The translations under genes were made by a program, and so were the position numbers. From assembly GCA_963804885.1 (NCBI GenBank), contig CAWDSF010000017.1, forward strand, positions 1 to 64,000: DNA of 64,000 nt. The letters run 5' to 3'. Source of the stretch: PALSA-1004 sp963804885 (GTDB lineage: Bacteria; Pseudomonadota; Gammaproteobacteria; Burkholderiales; SG8-41). The notes under the pieces were generated by a model. The model ran no database searches. It was not told the DNA's origin and saw only the letters and a list, made by a program, of their open reading frames with translations. Positions 29,587 through 39,803 of this stretch are shown here, piece after piece; positions within the stretch are counted from its first letter, which is position 1, and every line of letters starts with the position of its first letter.

Positions 29587-30513
29587 TTATTTTGCGACCG
29601 TTTTCTCCGCGATTTTCTGCTTGATCGCGGCAATTGCCGCCAGCCCCGCCTTCTCCCCCTCAATTATCGCCAGGTGCCGGTCCTCGAACGCGGTGCTGCG
29701 GATGCGCCCGGTATCGGGACGAATCACGATATCGGCCTCGGATAATTCGTAACCGGCAATGCTCTGCCCCATGATGGCGAACGTCTGCAGCATCACGTCG
29801 ACGCTGTCCCTGGTCTTGCCGAGCCGCGGATTGTTGGAAATGTACACGGCGATCACGAGATCGGCGCCCATGGCACGCGCCGCGCGCACCGGCACCGGGC
29901 TCACGAGCCCGCCGTCGACGTATTCTCGCCCGCTGATGGTCACCGGCTGAAAGACGCCGGGCACGCTGCTCGACGCGCGCACCGCCATCCCGGTGTTGCC
30001 CGTGCGGAAAACCACCGGTTCGCCGCTTTGCAAATCCGTCGCGACCACGGCGAACGGCTTGTTGAGTTTTTCCATCGGCCGGTTCTGCACTGCCTGGTTG
30101 ACGAAATTCTGCAGTGCCTCGCCCTTGATAAACCCGCGGTCCGGCAGCGACCAGTCCGCGATGATCGTGTCGTCGAGCTGTAACGCCGTGCGCTGCAGGT
30201 CAAAGCCGCCATAACCGCTCGCGTACAGCGCGCCCACGAGGCTGCCCGAGCTCGTGCCGATCACCATGTCCGGCACGATGCCGTGCGACTCCAACGCTTT
30301 GATCACGCCGATGTGCGCGAAGCCGCGCGCCGCGCCGCCGCCGAGCGCGAGCGCGATCTTCGGCGGCGCGGGACGCACCTCCGGCTTGGGCGGCAGTTCG
30401 GTAACAGGCGCGGGCTTGGGCGCCGGTTCGGGACTGCGCGGCAATACGCCGCAGCCGGCGAGGACGCTCAATAGCAGTGCTGCAGCAAAACGCAATGAAT
30501 TGACCTTTATCAA
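29587..30513 (-). CDS. Patatin-like phospholipase lipoprotein (RssA-type)
   Basis: A 308-residue lipoprotein: lipobox VLAGCG near residue 20, a proline-rich linker, then a patatin domain with oxyanion loop LGGGAARGFAHIG, nucleophile GTSSGSLVG and catalytic aspartate in DGGLVSPVPV. The domain hydrolyses acyl esters of phospholipids or lysophospholipids. The lipobox places it in the envelope, unlike cytosolic RssA. Frame intact. The upstream region (30514-30642) carries no gene on this strand and leads into the Fur-controlled promoter of the iron locus. Confidence 0.88.
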   Translation of the reverse strand: MIKVNSLRFAAALLLSVLAGCGVLPRSPEPAPKPAPVTELPPKPEVRPAPPKIALALGGGAARGFAHIGVIKALESHGIVPDMVIGTSSGSLVGALYASGYGGFDLQRTALQLDDTIIADWSLPDRGFIKGEALQNFVNQAVQNRPMEKLNKPFAVVATDLQSGEPVVFRTGNTGMAVRASSSVPGVFQPVTISGREYVDGGLVSPVPVRAARAMGADLVIAVYISNNPRLGKTRDSVDVMLQTFAIMGQSIAGYELSEADIVIRPDTGRIRSTAFEDRHLAIIEGEKAGLAAIAAIKQKIAEKTVAK

Positions 30514-30642
30514 CGGGATTTTGCGAGGGGGCGATTGTATCGTCAGTAACGGGTTGATGCGGCGAACCGCCGGCGAAGTCAGACCTCAGCCATAGCCGCG
30601 GCTATCCGGCACCGGTGAACGGCTTTAATTGCAGTCCGAAGC

Positions 30643-30671
30643 TTGACAAATGATAATCATTATCATTTAAT
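30643..30671 (+). promoter_or_regulatory. Fur-controlled promoter of the ferric-iron uptake gene
   Basis: A perfect -35 TTGACA (30643-30648) and a near-perfect -10 TTTAAT (30666-30671) are separated by 17 bases. The spacer is filled by a perfect inverted repeat with 10-base arms around a central C (30648-30668, core TGATAATCATTATCA), a textbook Fur box. Fur with iron would block RNA polymerase here, so the downstream receptor is expected to be made under iron limitation. Confidence 0.93.
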
Positions 30672-30723
30672 GGCTTGCCAGAATAGTTCTCGCTCTCAAT
30701 TACACAAAGATACTACATTAACT

Positions 30724-31804
30724 ATGAACCACCTGACATTGAATAATAAAGACTTATCTTCAAACTCTTTCGTCGCGTCAGCACGTCGGCTGTTCCTGGC
30801 GATCGCGGCGTCGTTAGCGGTCGTGGCCTCGCCCGCCTTCGCTCAGGAAAACGTCCTCAACCTGTATTCGGCGCGGCACTATCAGACCGACGAGGCCCTT
30901 TACAGCAATTTCACCAAGGCGACCGGCATCAAGATCAACCTGATCGAAGGCGGCGAGGACGCGTTGATGGAGCGTATCCGCAACGAGGGGACCAACAGCC
31001 CGGCCGACGTTTTCATCACCGTCGACGTGGGGCGCCTGTGGCGCGCCGAGCAAATGGGCCTGTTTGCGCCCGTGAAGTCCAAAACGCTCGAATCGCGCAT
31101 TCCCGCCAACTACCGGGACCCCGACGGCAACTGGTTCGGCTTTTCGCGCGCGCGCGCGCATCATCGTTTACAACAAAAGCACGATCAAGCCGGGCGAAAT
31201 CGCGAACTACGAAGATCTCGCCGACCCCAAATACAAAGGCCGCATCTGCACGCGCTCGGGCAGCCATGTCTACAACCTGTCGCTGATGGGTTCGATCATG
31301 GGCGCGCTGGGCGAAGAAAAATCCGAGGCCTGGGCTAAAGGCGTCGCCAGCAACCTCGCGCGGCCGCCCAAAGGCGGCGATACGGACCAGTTGAAGGCCG
31401 CGGCCGCGGGTGAATGCGACATCGCGGTCAGCAACACTTATTATTTCGCGCGGCTCCTGCGCTCGGACAAGGCGGACGAGCGGCAGGTGGCGGAGAAACT
31501 CGGCGTGGTGTTTCCCAACCAGGCGGGGCGCGGCACGCATTTCAACATCTCGGGCGGCGGCATGCTAAAGCACGCGCCGCACAAGGAAGCCGCGGTCAAG
31601 TTTCTCGAGTATCTCGCCAGCAACGAAGCGCAGGTTTACTTCGCCGACGGCAACAACGAATGGCCGGTGGTGCCGAACGTCGCGACCAACAACCCGGCGT
31701 TAAAAGCGATGGGCACGTTCAAAGCCGAAACGCTGAACATCGCGGCGATCGGCAAGAACCAGCCGAACGCGCAAAAGATATTCGACCGCGTCGGCTACAA
31801 ATAG
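30724..31804 (+). CDS. fbpA: Ferric-iron ABC transporter substrate-binding protein (FbpA/FutA type); one frame break
   Basis: An approximately 359-residue periplasmic receptor. A long N-terminal leader precedes a signal peptide ending SPAFAQ, then NVLNLYSARHYQTDEALYSN, the FbpA start, with KYKGRICTRSGSHVYNLSLM and the iron-ligand-type tyrosine pair region VSNTYYFARLL further on. The frame changes once near 31158, inside an alternating CG tract (GNWFGFS into RIIVYNKSTIKPG). The span is one over a multiple of three. Preceded by a Fur-box promoter. The matching permease is encoded convergently, 24 bases away, and the ATPase lies beyond it. Confidence 0.92.
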
Positions 31805-31827
31805 CGGGTTCGCATCGTCTTGCAAGG

Positions 31828-33553
31828 TTACGCGGGCGCGACGCCTATGCGCCCGTCGTCCTGCACGCGGGTGGCGCCCGCCCGGGCGATGCGCCGCGAC
31901 AATACGATCAGCGGCACCAGGCTCACTGCGACGATCGCCAGCGCGGACGTCGACGCTTCGGCGAGCCGCTCGTCGGCCGCGAGGTTGTAGGCATGTACGG
32001 CGAGCGTGTCGAAATTGAACGGCCGCATCACGAACGTGGCCGGCAGCTCTTTCATCACGTCCACGAACACGAGTAACGCGGCGGTCAGCGAGACTGCCGC
32101 GCATCAGCGGCCCGTGCACCCTGACCAGAGTGCCGACGGGGCCAACGCCCAGCGAGCGCGCCGCTTCGTCCATGCTCGGCGTGATCTTGGTGAGCCCCGC
32201 CTCCACCGTCTGCAGCGCGACGGTAAGAAACCGCACGAGATAGGCATAGACCAGCGCGGCAATGCTGCCGGTCAGCAGCAATCCGGTGCTGACGTCGAAA
32301 TGCGCGCGCATCCAGGCGTCGATTGCATTGTCGAGACGCGCGACCGGCACCAGGATGCCAATCGCGATGACCGCGCCGGGAACGGCGTAGCCGAGCCCCG
32401 CAATCCGGTTGGCCGCCTGCACTACAGGTCCGCGGCCGCAGCCGCATTGCGTACGCCATTATCAGCGCGAGCACGACCGCGAGCAATCGCGGTCACGCCG
32501 GCAAGCGTGAAGCTGTTGAGCGTCAGCGTGACGAAACGGGCGCCGAAATGCGCGTCGCCATCGGTCACCGCCATTCGCAGCAACAAGCCCGCGGGCAGCA
32601 GAAAGCCCAGCAGCAGCGGCACGCTGCATATCGTCGTCGCGGTCCACGCGGCAATTCCGCTCAGCCGAGTACGCGCATCGCGGCGGCGTCGCGCGCGGCG
32701 TTGTAATAGCGCGCGCGCCCGCGGCTCCAGCGCTCGAGCAACAGCACGAGCACGACGAAGCCGAGCAGCAACGCCGATAACTGCGCCGCCGCGACGCGGT
32801 CGCCCATCGACAGCCACGCGCGATAGATGCCGGTGGTGAACGTCGGCACGGCAAAGTACGACACGGTGCCGAAATCGGCGAGCGTCTCCATCAGCGCCAG
32901 CGTCGTGCCGGCAACGATAGCCGGGCGCACCAGCGGCAACGCGATCCGGAAGAAACTGCGCCACGGCCCGTAGCCCAGCGTGCGGCCGACTTCGAGGATG
33001 CCGACCGACTGCTCGAGGAACGCCGCGCGCACCACCAGGTAAACGTACGGATAGAGCACGAGTCCGAGCATGACGATGGCGCCGCCGACCGAGCGGATCT
33101 CCGGGAACCAGTATTCATGCGCGCGCCATCCGCGTCACCGCGCGCAGCCAGGTCTGCACCGGGCCGGTGAACTGCAGCAGATCCGTATACGCGTACGCCA
33201 TGATGTAGGCCGGCATCGCGAGCGGGAGTATCAGCGTCCATTCGAACCAGCGCTGGCCGGGAAAGCGGCACGTCGTCGACGAGCCACGCCGTGGACACGC
33301 CGCCGAACACGACCATCACGCTGACCCCGGCAAGCAGCCACAACGTATTCGCGACGTATTCGGGCAGCACGGTGGCCGCGAGGTGCGCCCAGGTCCCCTG
33401 CCCCGGCGCCAGCACGTTCGCCAGCACGACGACGACGGGCACGGCCAGCAGAATCGCGATCAGCGTCGTCAGTACCGGCAGCGCGCCGGCGTAGCGCCAG
33501 CGCTGGCCAAGGCGTGCCGGTCGCGCCGCCGGGACTCCGATCGCAGCGCTCAT
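31828..33553 (-). CDS. fbpB: Ferric-iron ABC transporter permease (FbpB type); about seven frame breaks
   Basis: A fused two-domain permease of about 572 residues with roughly 12 membrane helices, start MSAAIGVPAARPARLGQRW. Recognisable pieces in turn: PVVVVLANVLAPGQGTW, AMPAYIMAYAYTDLLQFTG, RSFFRIALPLVRPAIVAG (first EAA loop region), LADFGTVSYFAVPTFTTGIY, GYAVPGAVIAIGILVPVARL, GPVGTLVRVHGPLMRGSL and VDVMKELPATFVMRPFNFDT. Breaks lie near 33265, 33120, 32665 (two bases), 32490, 32430 and 32100. The total length, one over a multiple of three, fits seven extra bases. It lies on the opposite strand from fbpA and fbpC, which is unusual. Confidence 0.88.
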
Positions 33554-33654
33554 GTGCGCTTATTCATTTTGATTTTGCCGACCTCGCCATGGCGGTGCGC
33601 AGTGTAGCAAAGCCGTCTCCTGCGGGCAAAGAACGCGCGCCGTCGCTACGTCGT

Positions 33655-33660
33655 TATAAT
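33655..33660 (+). promoter_or_regulatory. Probable -10 box of fbpC
   Basis: A perfect TATAAT sits 8 bases before the fbpC ATG in the 115-base fbpB/fbpC divergent gap. Transcription from it would give an almost leaderless message. No Fur box is visible here, in contrast to the fbpA promoter. Confidence 0.4.
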
Positions 33661-33668
33661 GCCCGCAC

Positions 33669-34745
33669 ATGAACATCGACAGCCGTGAATCCGCGCCGCC
33701 GCGCGATGCCGTAATTGCGCTCGACGGCGTGACGCAGGCATACGGGAAGACCGCGGTGCTGAACGGCATTTCGTTTGCGTTGCAGCGCGGCGACATCGGC
33801 TGCCTGCTCGGCGCGAGCGGCTGCGGCAAAACCACGGTGCTCCGCTGCATCGCCGGCTTCGAGCCGGTTGCGGGCGGCGAGATCCGGCTCAACGGCAGGC
33901 TGGTCAGCGGCCGCAATTACAGCGTGCCGACCGAGCAGCGCCGCGTCGGCATGGTGTTCCAGGATTACGCGCTGTTCCCTCACCTGGACGTCGCCGCCAA
34001 TATCGCGTTCGGCCTGCACGATGCGGACGCCGGACATCGCGCGCGCCGCGTCGCCGAGCTGCTCGAGACGGTCGGACTCGCCGGCGCCGGCAAAAAATTC
34101 CCGCACGAACTGTCCGGCGGACAGCAGCAGCGCGTCGCGCTCGCGCGCGCGCTCGCGCCGCAGCCGGAACTGCTGCTGTTCGACGAGCCGTTCTCCAATC
34201 TCGACGTGGAAATGCGCGAGCGCCTGAGCGTCGAGGTGCGCGGCATCCTGAAGCATCAGCATGCCACCGCCATACTCGTCACCCACGACCAGCATGAAGC
34301 GTTCAACATCGCCGACATGATCGGCATCATGGCCGGCGGCAAACTCGAGCAGTGGGATGCGCCCTACGATCTCTATCACGAGCCCGCCACCCGGCTCGTC
34401 GCGGATTTTGTCGGCCAGGGAACGCTGCTGCCCGGCACCGTGGTCAGCGACCAGCTCGTGCAGCTCGAGCTGGGCACGTTCCAGGCGAAGATTCCGGCTG
34501 AATGGCCGCGCGGCGCCGCCGTCGACGTGCTGCTGCGCCCCGACGACATACTGCACGACGATGCCGGCACGCTGCGGGCGGAAGTGCTGCACAAGGCATT
34601 TCGCGGCGCGGAGTTCCTCTATACCCTGCAGCTCCCCGCGGGCGGCCGCGTGCTGTCGCTGGTGCCGAGCCATCACAATCACGCGATCGGCGAGAAAATC
34701 GGCATCCGCCTCGAAATCGATCACCTCGTGGCGTTCCGCCGCTGA
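33669..34745 (+). CDS. fbpC: Ferric-iron ABC transporter ATPase (FbpC type)
   Basis: A 358-residue ATPase: Walker A LGASGCGKTTVLRCIAGFE, Q-loop FQDYALFPHLDVAANIAFGL, signature LSGGQQQRVALARAL, Walker B LLLFDEPFSNLD, H-loop VTHDQHEAF, then a C-terminal TOBE-type regulatory domain (VDVLLRPDDILHDD). This is the FbpC/FutC/PotA-like layout and energises iron import through FbpB. The frame is intact. It is divergent from fbpB and not preceded by a Fur box that I can see. Confidence 0.92.
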   Translation: MNIDSRESAPPRDAVIALDGVTQAYGKTAVLNGISFALQRGDIGCLLGASGCGKTTVLRCIAGFEPVAGGEIRLNGRLVSGRNYSVPTEQRRVGMVFQDYALFPHLDVAANIAFGLHDADAGHRARRVAELLETVGLAGAGKKFPHELSGGQQQRVALARALAPQPELLLFDEPFSNLDVEMRERLSVEVRGILKHQHATAILVTHDQHEAFNIADMIGIMAGGKLEQWDAPYDLYHEPATRLVADFVGQGTLLPGTVVSDQLVQLELGTFQAKIPAEWPRGAAVDVLLRPDDILHDDAGTLRAEVLHKAFRGAEFLYTLQLPAGGRVLSLVPSHHNHAIGEKIGIRLEIDHLVAFRR

Positions 34746-34760
34746 CAGCGGGACGTCGCG

Positions 34761-35791
34761 CTATTCCGCGCGCTGCGCCGTCCGCAATCCGCGCAATTCC
34801 TGCGCGAGCTCGTAGACCGCCAGCGCGTAATTCACGCTGCGGTTGTAGCGCGTGATCACGTAAAAATTGTTGAAGCCGATCCAGTGGCGCGTGCCGGCGT
34901 CGGTTTCGGCCGCGAACACCGCTGCCTTCATGTCATCGGCGACGATATAAGCGGGCGAGCCGCCGGCGCGCTTGATCGCCGCCACCGTCGTCTGCGGATT
35001 GATGCCGCGCTCGACCAGCGCCTTGAACTCGTCACTGATCGGGTCGGTCCGACTGCTCGATCTGCGCCAATACCGGCTCGCCCGGCAGCCAGCCGTAGGT
35101 TCTTGTAATAATTCGCGATGCTGCCGATGGCGTCCTGCGTGGTTCCATAAATCCCGCTTGCCGTCGCCGTCGAAGTCGACCGCATAGCGGCGATAACTGC
35201 TCGGCAGAAACTGCGGCAACTCCGAGCGCACCCGCATACGAGCCCTTGATTTGCAGCGGGTCGGTATTGCAGCTCGCGCGTAAGCAGCAGAAATTCGGCG
35301 AGCTCGCCGCGAAAGCGCTCGGCGCGCGGCGGATAGTTAAAGGCCAGCGTATACAGCGCATCGAAAACCTTGCTCGTGCCGATCACACGGCCGTAAAACG
35401 ACTCGACGCCCACCGTCGCCACCAGCAATTCCTCAGGGACTCCCGTTTCCGCGGCAACCTTCGCGAGCACACCGGCATAGCGCTGCCAATAGGCAAGGCC
35501 GCCGTTGATGCGCGCGGGATTCACATGGCTCGCGCGAAACACATGCCATGGCTGCGCGGTCGTCGGGTTCGCGATAGCTTTCAATATGCCGTGCTGCACG
35601 CGCGCCTGGCCGAACCAGCGTTCGAGCTTGCGCCGGTCGAAATTATGCTCGGCGGCGAATTGCTCGATGAAAACGGCCACGTCGGAATCGGGCGCGATCG
35701 ACGCGGCGTGCAGATGGCCGGATTGCGCGAGCATAGACGCGCACCATGCGAGTCCTGCCAGCGCGAGGCGAGCGAATGACGCGACGGTCAC
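34761..35791 (-). CDS. mltB: Lytic murein transglycosylase, MltB family; five frame breaks
   Basis: Cleaves peptidoglycan glycan strands. GTG start at 35791 overlaps the Ldh stop (GTGA). A signal peptide (LALAGLAWCASMLAQSG) is followed by the MltB core: RASHVNPARINGGLAYWQRY, VGVESFYGRVIGTSKVFDAL (catalytic glutamate), DPLQIKGSYAGALG, LPQFLPSSYRRYAVDFDGDG, DAIGSIANYYKNL and GFNNFYVITRYNRSVNYALA. Frames change near 35265, 35225, 35143, 35100 and 35050. The 1,031-base span is two over a multiple of three, as expected for five extra bases. The lack of a lipobox suggests a soluble periplasmic form. Confidence 0.9.
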
Positions 35792-36816
35792 AGCGCGTTG
35801 AGCGAATCGACGACTTTGCGGTCGAAGACCAACCCTTCGATCCGCCGGCGCTCGCGTTCTCGAAACGAGCGCTCGGACGGCACGCGGATTTCGTCGACGC
35901 CGGGACGCCGCGGCGTCGCCTTGATCTTGTCGACGAGTTCCGCCATGTGATCGGGGAATTCGCCGCCGGGCAGCGTCAGCTTGGGATCGATGACGAGCAG
36001 CAGAAAACCGTAGTCCTTGACTTTGCTCTGCGCGAGGCCAGCGCCGGCGAGTAGTCCAAGTGCCTGTACTGCAAACGACAAGCCGTAACCCTTGTGGCCA
36101 CCAAACGGCACCCAGCCGCCGCGCAATGCCGCATTGGGGTCGCGCGTCGGGTTGCCGTGTTCGTCGAACGCAATGCCTTCGGGCAGTTCCTGGCCGATGT
36201 GCGCGAACAATTGCACTTCCCCGACCATGATGGATGCAGTTCCGATGTCATAAATGACCGGCCCCTTCGACGACGGGAAACCGATGCACAGCGGATTGGT
36301 GCCGAATATCGGCTTGATGCCTCCGACCGGCAGAACATGCGGCCGCGTGCTTGCCGCATGAATGCCGACGAACCCCGCCTTCGCGATCATTTCCATGAAA
36401 TAGGCGCTGCGGCCGCTGTAATAGCTGTCGTACACGCCGACCATCGCAAAGCCGCGGTCACGCGCTTTATTGATTGCGACCTCGGTCGCCTTATACACCG
36501 ACACATAGCCGAGATTGTTGCCGCCGTCGATCAGCGCCGACAGCGGCGTCTCATGCACGACTTTGATCGGCCGGCGCTCGTTCTGCGTCTTGTTGTTGCC
36601 GGCAATCGCCAGAATGCGCGGCAGACTCGCAAACCGGTAACCGCACAGCGCGTTGTCAACCAGCTGGTCCGCGATGATTCTGGCGTCTTCGTCCGTAAAG
36701 CCGACGCGCTTCAGTGCGCTGACGGCAAGCTCGCCGGCAGCCTCAGGCGTCATTCGGATGGTGTCGGGCGTATCGGCGTCGAGCAAGGCGCCCTGGTGCG
36801 TGGTAGCCGCGGTCAT
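35788..36816 (-). CDS. Malate/L-lactate/ureidoglycolate dehydrogenase-family (Ldh-2) oxidoreductase
   Basis: A 342-residue NAD(P)-dependent dehydrogenase of the Ldh_2 fold. Conserved stretches include GYRFASLPRI, DGGNNLGYVSVYKATEVAI, GVYDSYYSGRSAYFMEMI, GIHAASTRPHVLPVGGIKPI and FGTNPLCIGFPS (nucleotide site region), with GGHKGYGLSFAVQALGLLAG toward the C terminus. The family oxidises small 2-hydroxy acids. It is divergent from the molybdenum hydroxylase operon, with facing promoters 117 bases apart, so it may belong to the same catabolic route. mltB overlaps its 3' end. The frame is intact. Confidence 0.88.
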   Translation of the reverse strand: MTAATTHQGALLDADTPDTIRMTPEAAGELAVSALKRVGFTDEDARIIADQLVDNALCGYRFASLPRILAIAGNNKTQNERRPIKVVHETPLSALIDGGNNLGYVSVYKATEVAINKARDRGFAMVGVYDSYYSGRSAYFMEMIAKAGFVGIHAASTRPHVLPVGGIKPIFGTNPLCIGFPSSKGPVIYDIGTASIMVGEVQLFAHIGQELPEGIAFDEHGNPTRDPNAALRGGWVPFGGHKGYGLSFAVQALGLLAGAGLAQSKVKDYGFLLLVIDPKLTLPGGEFPDHMAELVDKIKATPRRPGVDEIRVPSERSFRERERRRIEGLVFDRKVVDSLNAL

Positions 36817-36850
36817 GCGGAACTTCCTCTAGTGTTAGCTAAGAGAGCCG

Positions 36851-36904
36851 ATTATAAGCGGATGTCTGCCGGCAGAAAGCGTTGTGCGTGCGATGCCTTA
36901 TAAT
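36851..36904. promoter_or_regulatory. Divergent promoter region with central palindrome
   Basis: A minus-strand TATAAT (36851-36856, facing the Ldh gene) and a plus-strand TATAAT (36899-36904, facing the hydroxylase small subunit) flank the perfect 12-base palindrome TCTGCCGGCAGA (36865-36876). The palindrome lies about where the -35 region of each promoter would be. No good -35 boxes are present, as often at activator-dependent or repressed promoters. No regulator gene lies nearby. Confidence 0.55.
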
Positions 36905-36933
36905 CCGGCCACCGATCGCGAGAAAATTTCGAC

Positions 36934-37412
36934 GTGCAAATAAAATTTACGCTCAACGGCGAACCGGTCACAACGCACTTTACGAGCGGCGACCGCCTGC
37001 TCGTCGACGTGTTGCGCGAAGACCTGCAGTTGACCGGCACCAAGCACGGCTGCGGCATCGGCGCGTGCGGCACCTGCACCGTGATCGTCGATGGCCTGCC
37101 CGTCGCGTCCTGCCTGCAGCTGGCGGCGCTCGTCGACGGCGCCGATGTGCGCACGGTCGAAGGGCTCGCCGGCGCCGCGTCGCTGCATGTAGTCCAGCAG
37201 GCGTTTATCAACGCGGCGGCACTGCAATGCGGAATCTGCACGCCGGGCCACGTGATGGCGGCGTGCGCGCTGCTCGCAAAAACGCCGACACCCACGGACG
37301 ACCGAGATCCGCACCAGCGTCGAAAGCGTCTATTGCCGCTGCACCGGCTACGTCCGCATCGAGGCCGCGTATCACGAAGCGGTCGCGCTCGCGCAAAAAG
37401 CAGCGCGCATGA
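36934..37412 (+). CDS. Molybdenum hydroxylase small subunit, 2x[2Fe-2S]; two frame breaks
   Basis: A protein of about 158 residues starting at GTG (QIKFTLNGEPVTTHFTSGD). A plant-type ferredoxin cluster (HGCGIGACGTCTVIVDG, plus a later Cys in ASCLQLAAL) and a C-terminal cluster (QCGICTPGHVMAACALL, then VYCRCTGYVRI). It carries electrons from the molybdenum site to FAD. One extra C near 37297 shifts the frame. An extra A in an A run near 37395 would restore a stop at 37412 overlapping the large-subunit ATG (ATGA). With both removed the length is a multiple of three. Confidence 0.88.
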
Positions 37413-39803
37413 ACCAGCGCGACCCAAACCTGCGTCCCGCCGGCAGCTTGCTGGTCGTCGGCAAGAGATGTGCCGCGCACCGACGCGATTCCCAAGGTTA
37501 CCGGCGCCGCGCAATACGTCGCGGACCTGCACATGCCGGGCATGCTCCACGCGGCCGTGCTGCGCAGCCCGCATCCGCACGCGCGCACTGCTCAGCATCG
37601 ACATCACCGCCGCGGCGGCTCTGCCGGGCGTCAAGGCGGTCGTCACCGGCGCCGACACGGCGCGCAAAAAATGGGGCTGCTTCCGGCCCGACCTCTATCC
37701 GCTCGCGATCGACAAGGTGCGTTACGTCGGCGACGAGGTCGCGGCCGTAGCGGCGCGCGACCCGCAGACCGCACGCGCGGCGATCGACCTGATCAAGGTC
37801 GAATACGAAGTGCTGCCCGCCGTGCTGTCGCTCGACGAGGCGCTCGCGCCCGGCGCGCCGCGCGTGCACGACGATGCGGAAGGCAATGTCGCGCACCAGT
37901 TCGCGTTCGAGCGCGGCGACGTCGACGCCGGCTTCAAGGCGAGCGACGTGATCGTCGAAGGCACATGGCAAAGCGCGCGCCAGTGGCACACGTCGCTCGA
38001 GACGATCGGCTGCGTCGCGCAATGGACCGGCGACCGTGTGTCGCTGTGGTGCAATACGCAGACGCCGTTTCTCGCGCGCGGGCGCTACGCGATCGCGCTC
38101 GGGTTGCCGGAAAGCAAGGTGCGCGTCGTGCAGACCGAAGTCGGCGGCGGTTTCGGCGGCAAGTCGGGCGACGACAACGCGTCCGTGATCTGCGCGCTGC
38201 TCGCGAAGAAATCCGGCAAGCCGGTCAAGCTCATCCACACGCGCGAAGAAGAGTTCCTCGCGAGCCACCCGCGCATGCCGATGCGCTACTGGGTGCGGCT
38301 CGGCTTTTCGCGCGACGGCCGTATCAAAGCCAAAGAAATCAAGATGCTCGCCGACAACGGCGCCTACACCGGCAAGTCGCAGGCCATACTCGGCGCGGCG
38401 ACGGTGCGCCACGACGCGCTCTACAAGTATCCCTGCGCGCGCGCCGATTCGACGCTCGTCTACACGAACCTCGTGCCGACGGGCGCGTTTCGCGGTTTCG
38501 GCAACCCTTCCGCGGACTGGGCCGTCGAGCAATGCTGGGATCTCGCCGCCGAGAAGCTCGGCATCGACGTGGTCGATCTCCTGCGGCTCAACGCGGTCGA
38601 GCCCGGCGATGTGTCGCCGCACAATCACAAGATCACGAGCTGCGAGCTGAAGCAGTGCATCGACAAATCCGCACACATGATCGGCTGGAAAGAGAAACGC
38701 GCAAAGCGCACGCCCGATCGCGGGCTCGGCATCGGCTGCAGCGTGCACGTGAACGGCCGCCGCAGCTTCGGCGACTGGGACGGCAGTTCCGCGATCGTGC
38801 GCATCAACGACGACGGCCGCGCGACCATCATCACCGGCGAAGGCGAAATCGGCCAGGGCACGCTGACGGTGCTGCGGCAGATCGCGGCTGAAGAACTCGG
38901 ACTTGCCGTACGACGACGTCGATATCACGCGCCCCGACACTGACGTTCAGCCGTACGCACTCGGCGCGCTCGCAAGCCGCGTCACTTACGTCGCCGGCAA
39001 TGCGGTCAAGCGCGCCGCCGCGGCCGCGTTGAAACAGTTGCTCGACGCCGCATCGCGCGCAATTCAACTTGCCGCCGGAAGAGCTGACCGTGCTCAATGG
39101 CGAGATCGGACCGCGGCGCGGACGCGAAACCGATTTCAAGCCGGTCGCGCGCCGTCGTGCGCGCGCATATCTACCAGCCGAACGGCCAGCCGATCATCGG
39201 CGTCGGCAATTTCGACAATCCTTCCGAGTTTCCCGATCACAGCCGCTACGGCAACGAGTCGGGTGCGTACAACTTCGCGGCGCAGGCCGCCGAAGTCGAA
39301 GTCGATCGCGGCACCGGCAAAGTGACGGTGCTCGAGATCGCCTGCCGCGGTCGATTGCGGCACCGTGATCCACCCCGCTGCCGCCGAGGGCCAGGTCACG
39401 GGCGCCGTCACGCAGGGTCTCGGGCTCGCGGTCACCGAATATTTCGACTGGCACAACGGCGTGCCGACCGACCCGAATCTCAAGGACTATCCGATTGCCG
39501 TCGGCGGCGATGATGCCGAAGATACACGTCGCGTTCGCCGACTCGTACGAGCCGTCGGGCCCGTACGGCGCGAAAGGCCTCGGCGAAATCGGGCTCGACG
39601 CGGTGCCGGCCGCGATCGCCAACGCGATCGCCGACGCCGTGGGCGTGCGCATCACCGAGATGCCGATCACTGCGGAGAAAATCTATCGCGCGCTGCACCC
39701 GGAATTGTTTACGGATGAACCGGCCTCTCCGGCACTGGCGCCCAAAGGCTCGGTGTGGACGCGCTTGATGGCCGGGCAGGCCGTCGGGCGCGCGACCGCC
39801 TGC
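37409..39803 (+). CDS. Molybdenum hydroxylase large (molybdopterin) subunit, xanthine-dehydrogenase type; seven frame breaks
   Basis: A catalytic subunit of about 790 residues. N terminus VPRTDAIPKVTGAAQYVADL; molybdopterin contacts EVGGGFGGKSGDDNASVICA and PTGAFRGFGNPSADWAVEQC; then GEGEIGQGTLTVLRQIAAEE and SGPYGAKGLGEIGLDAVPAA, which holds the catalytic Glu region. The GAFRGFG loop is the hydroxylase type and lacks the Cys of form I CO dehydrogenase, so CO is an unlikely substrate; an N-heterocycle, aldehyde or aromatic is likelier. Breaks are near 37468, 37588, 38900, 39055, 39145, 39348 and 39515, each one extra base. The 3' boundary is uncertain: the frame stays open to a stop at 39836, inside the next domain. 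Confidence 0.85.

Noticed and set aside
33654..34724. Long minus-strand open frame (356 codons) opposite fbpC
   Set aside because: Shadow of a well-conserved ATPase gene; no recognisable domain.
37498..38940. Long minus-strand open frame (480 codons) opposite the hydroxylase large subunit
   Set aside because: Composition is antisense-like and the plus strand carries all MoCo motifs.
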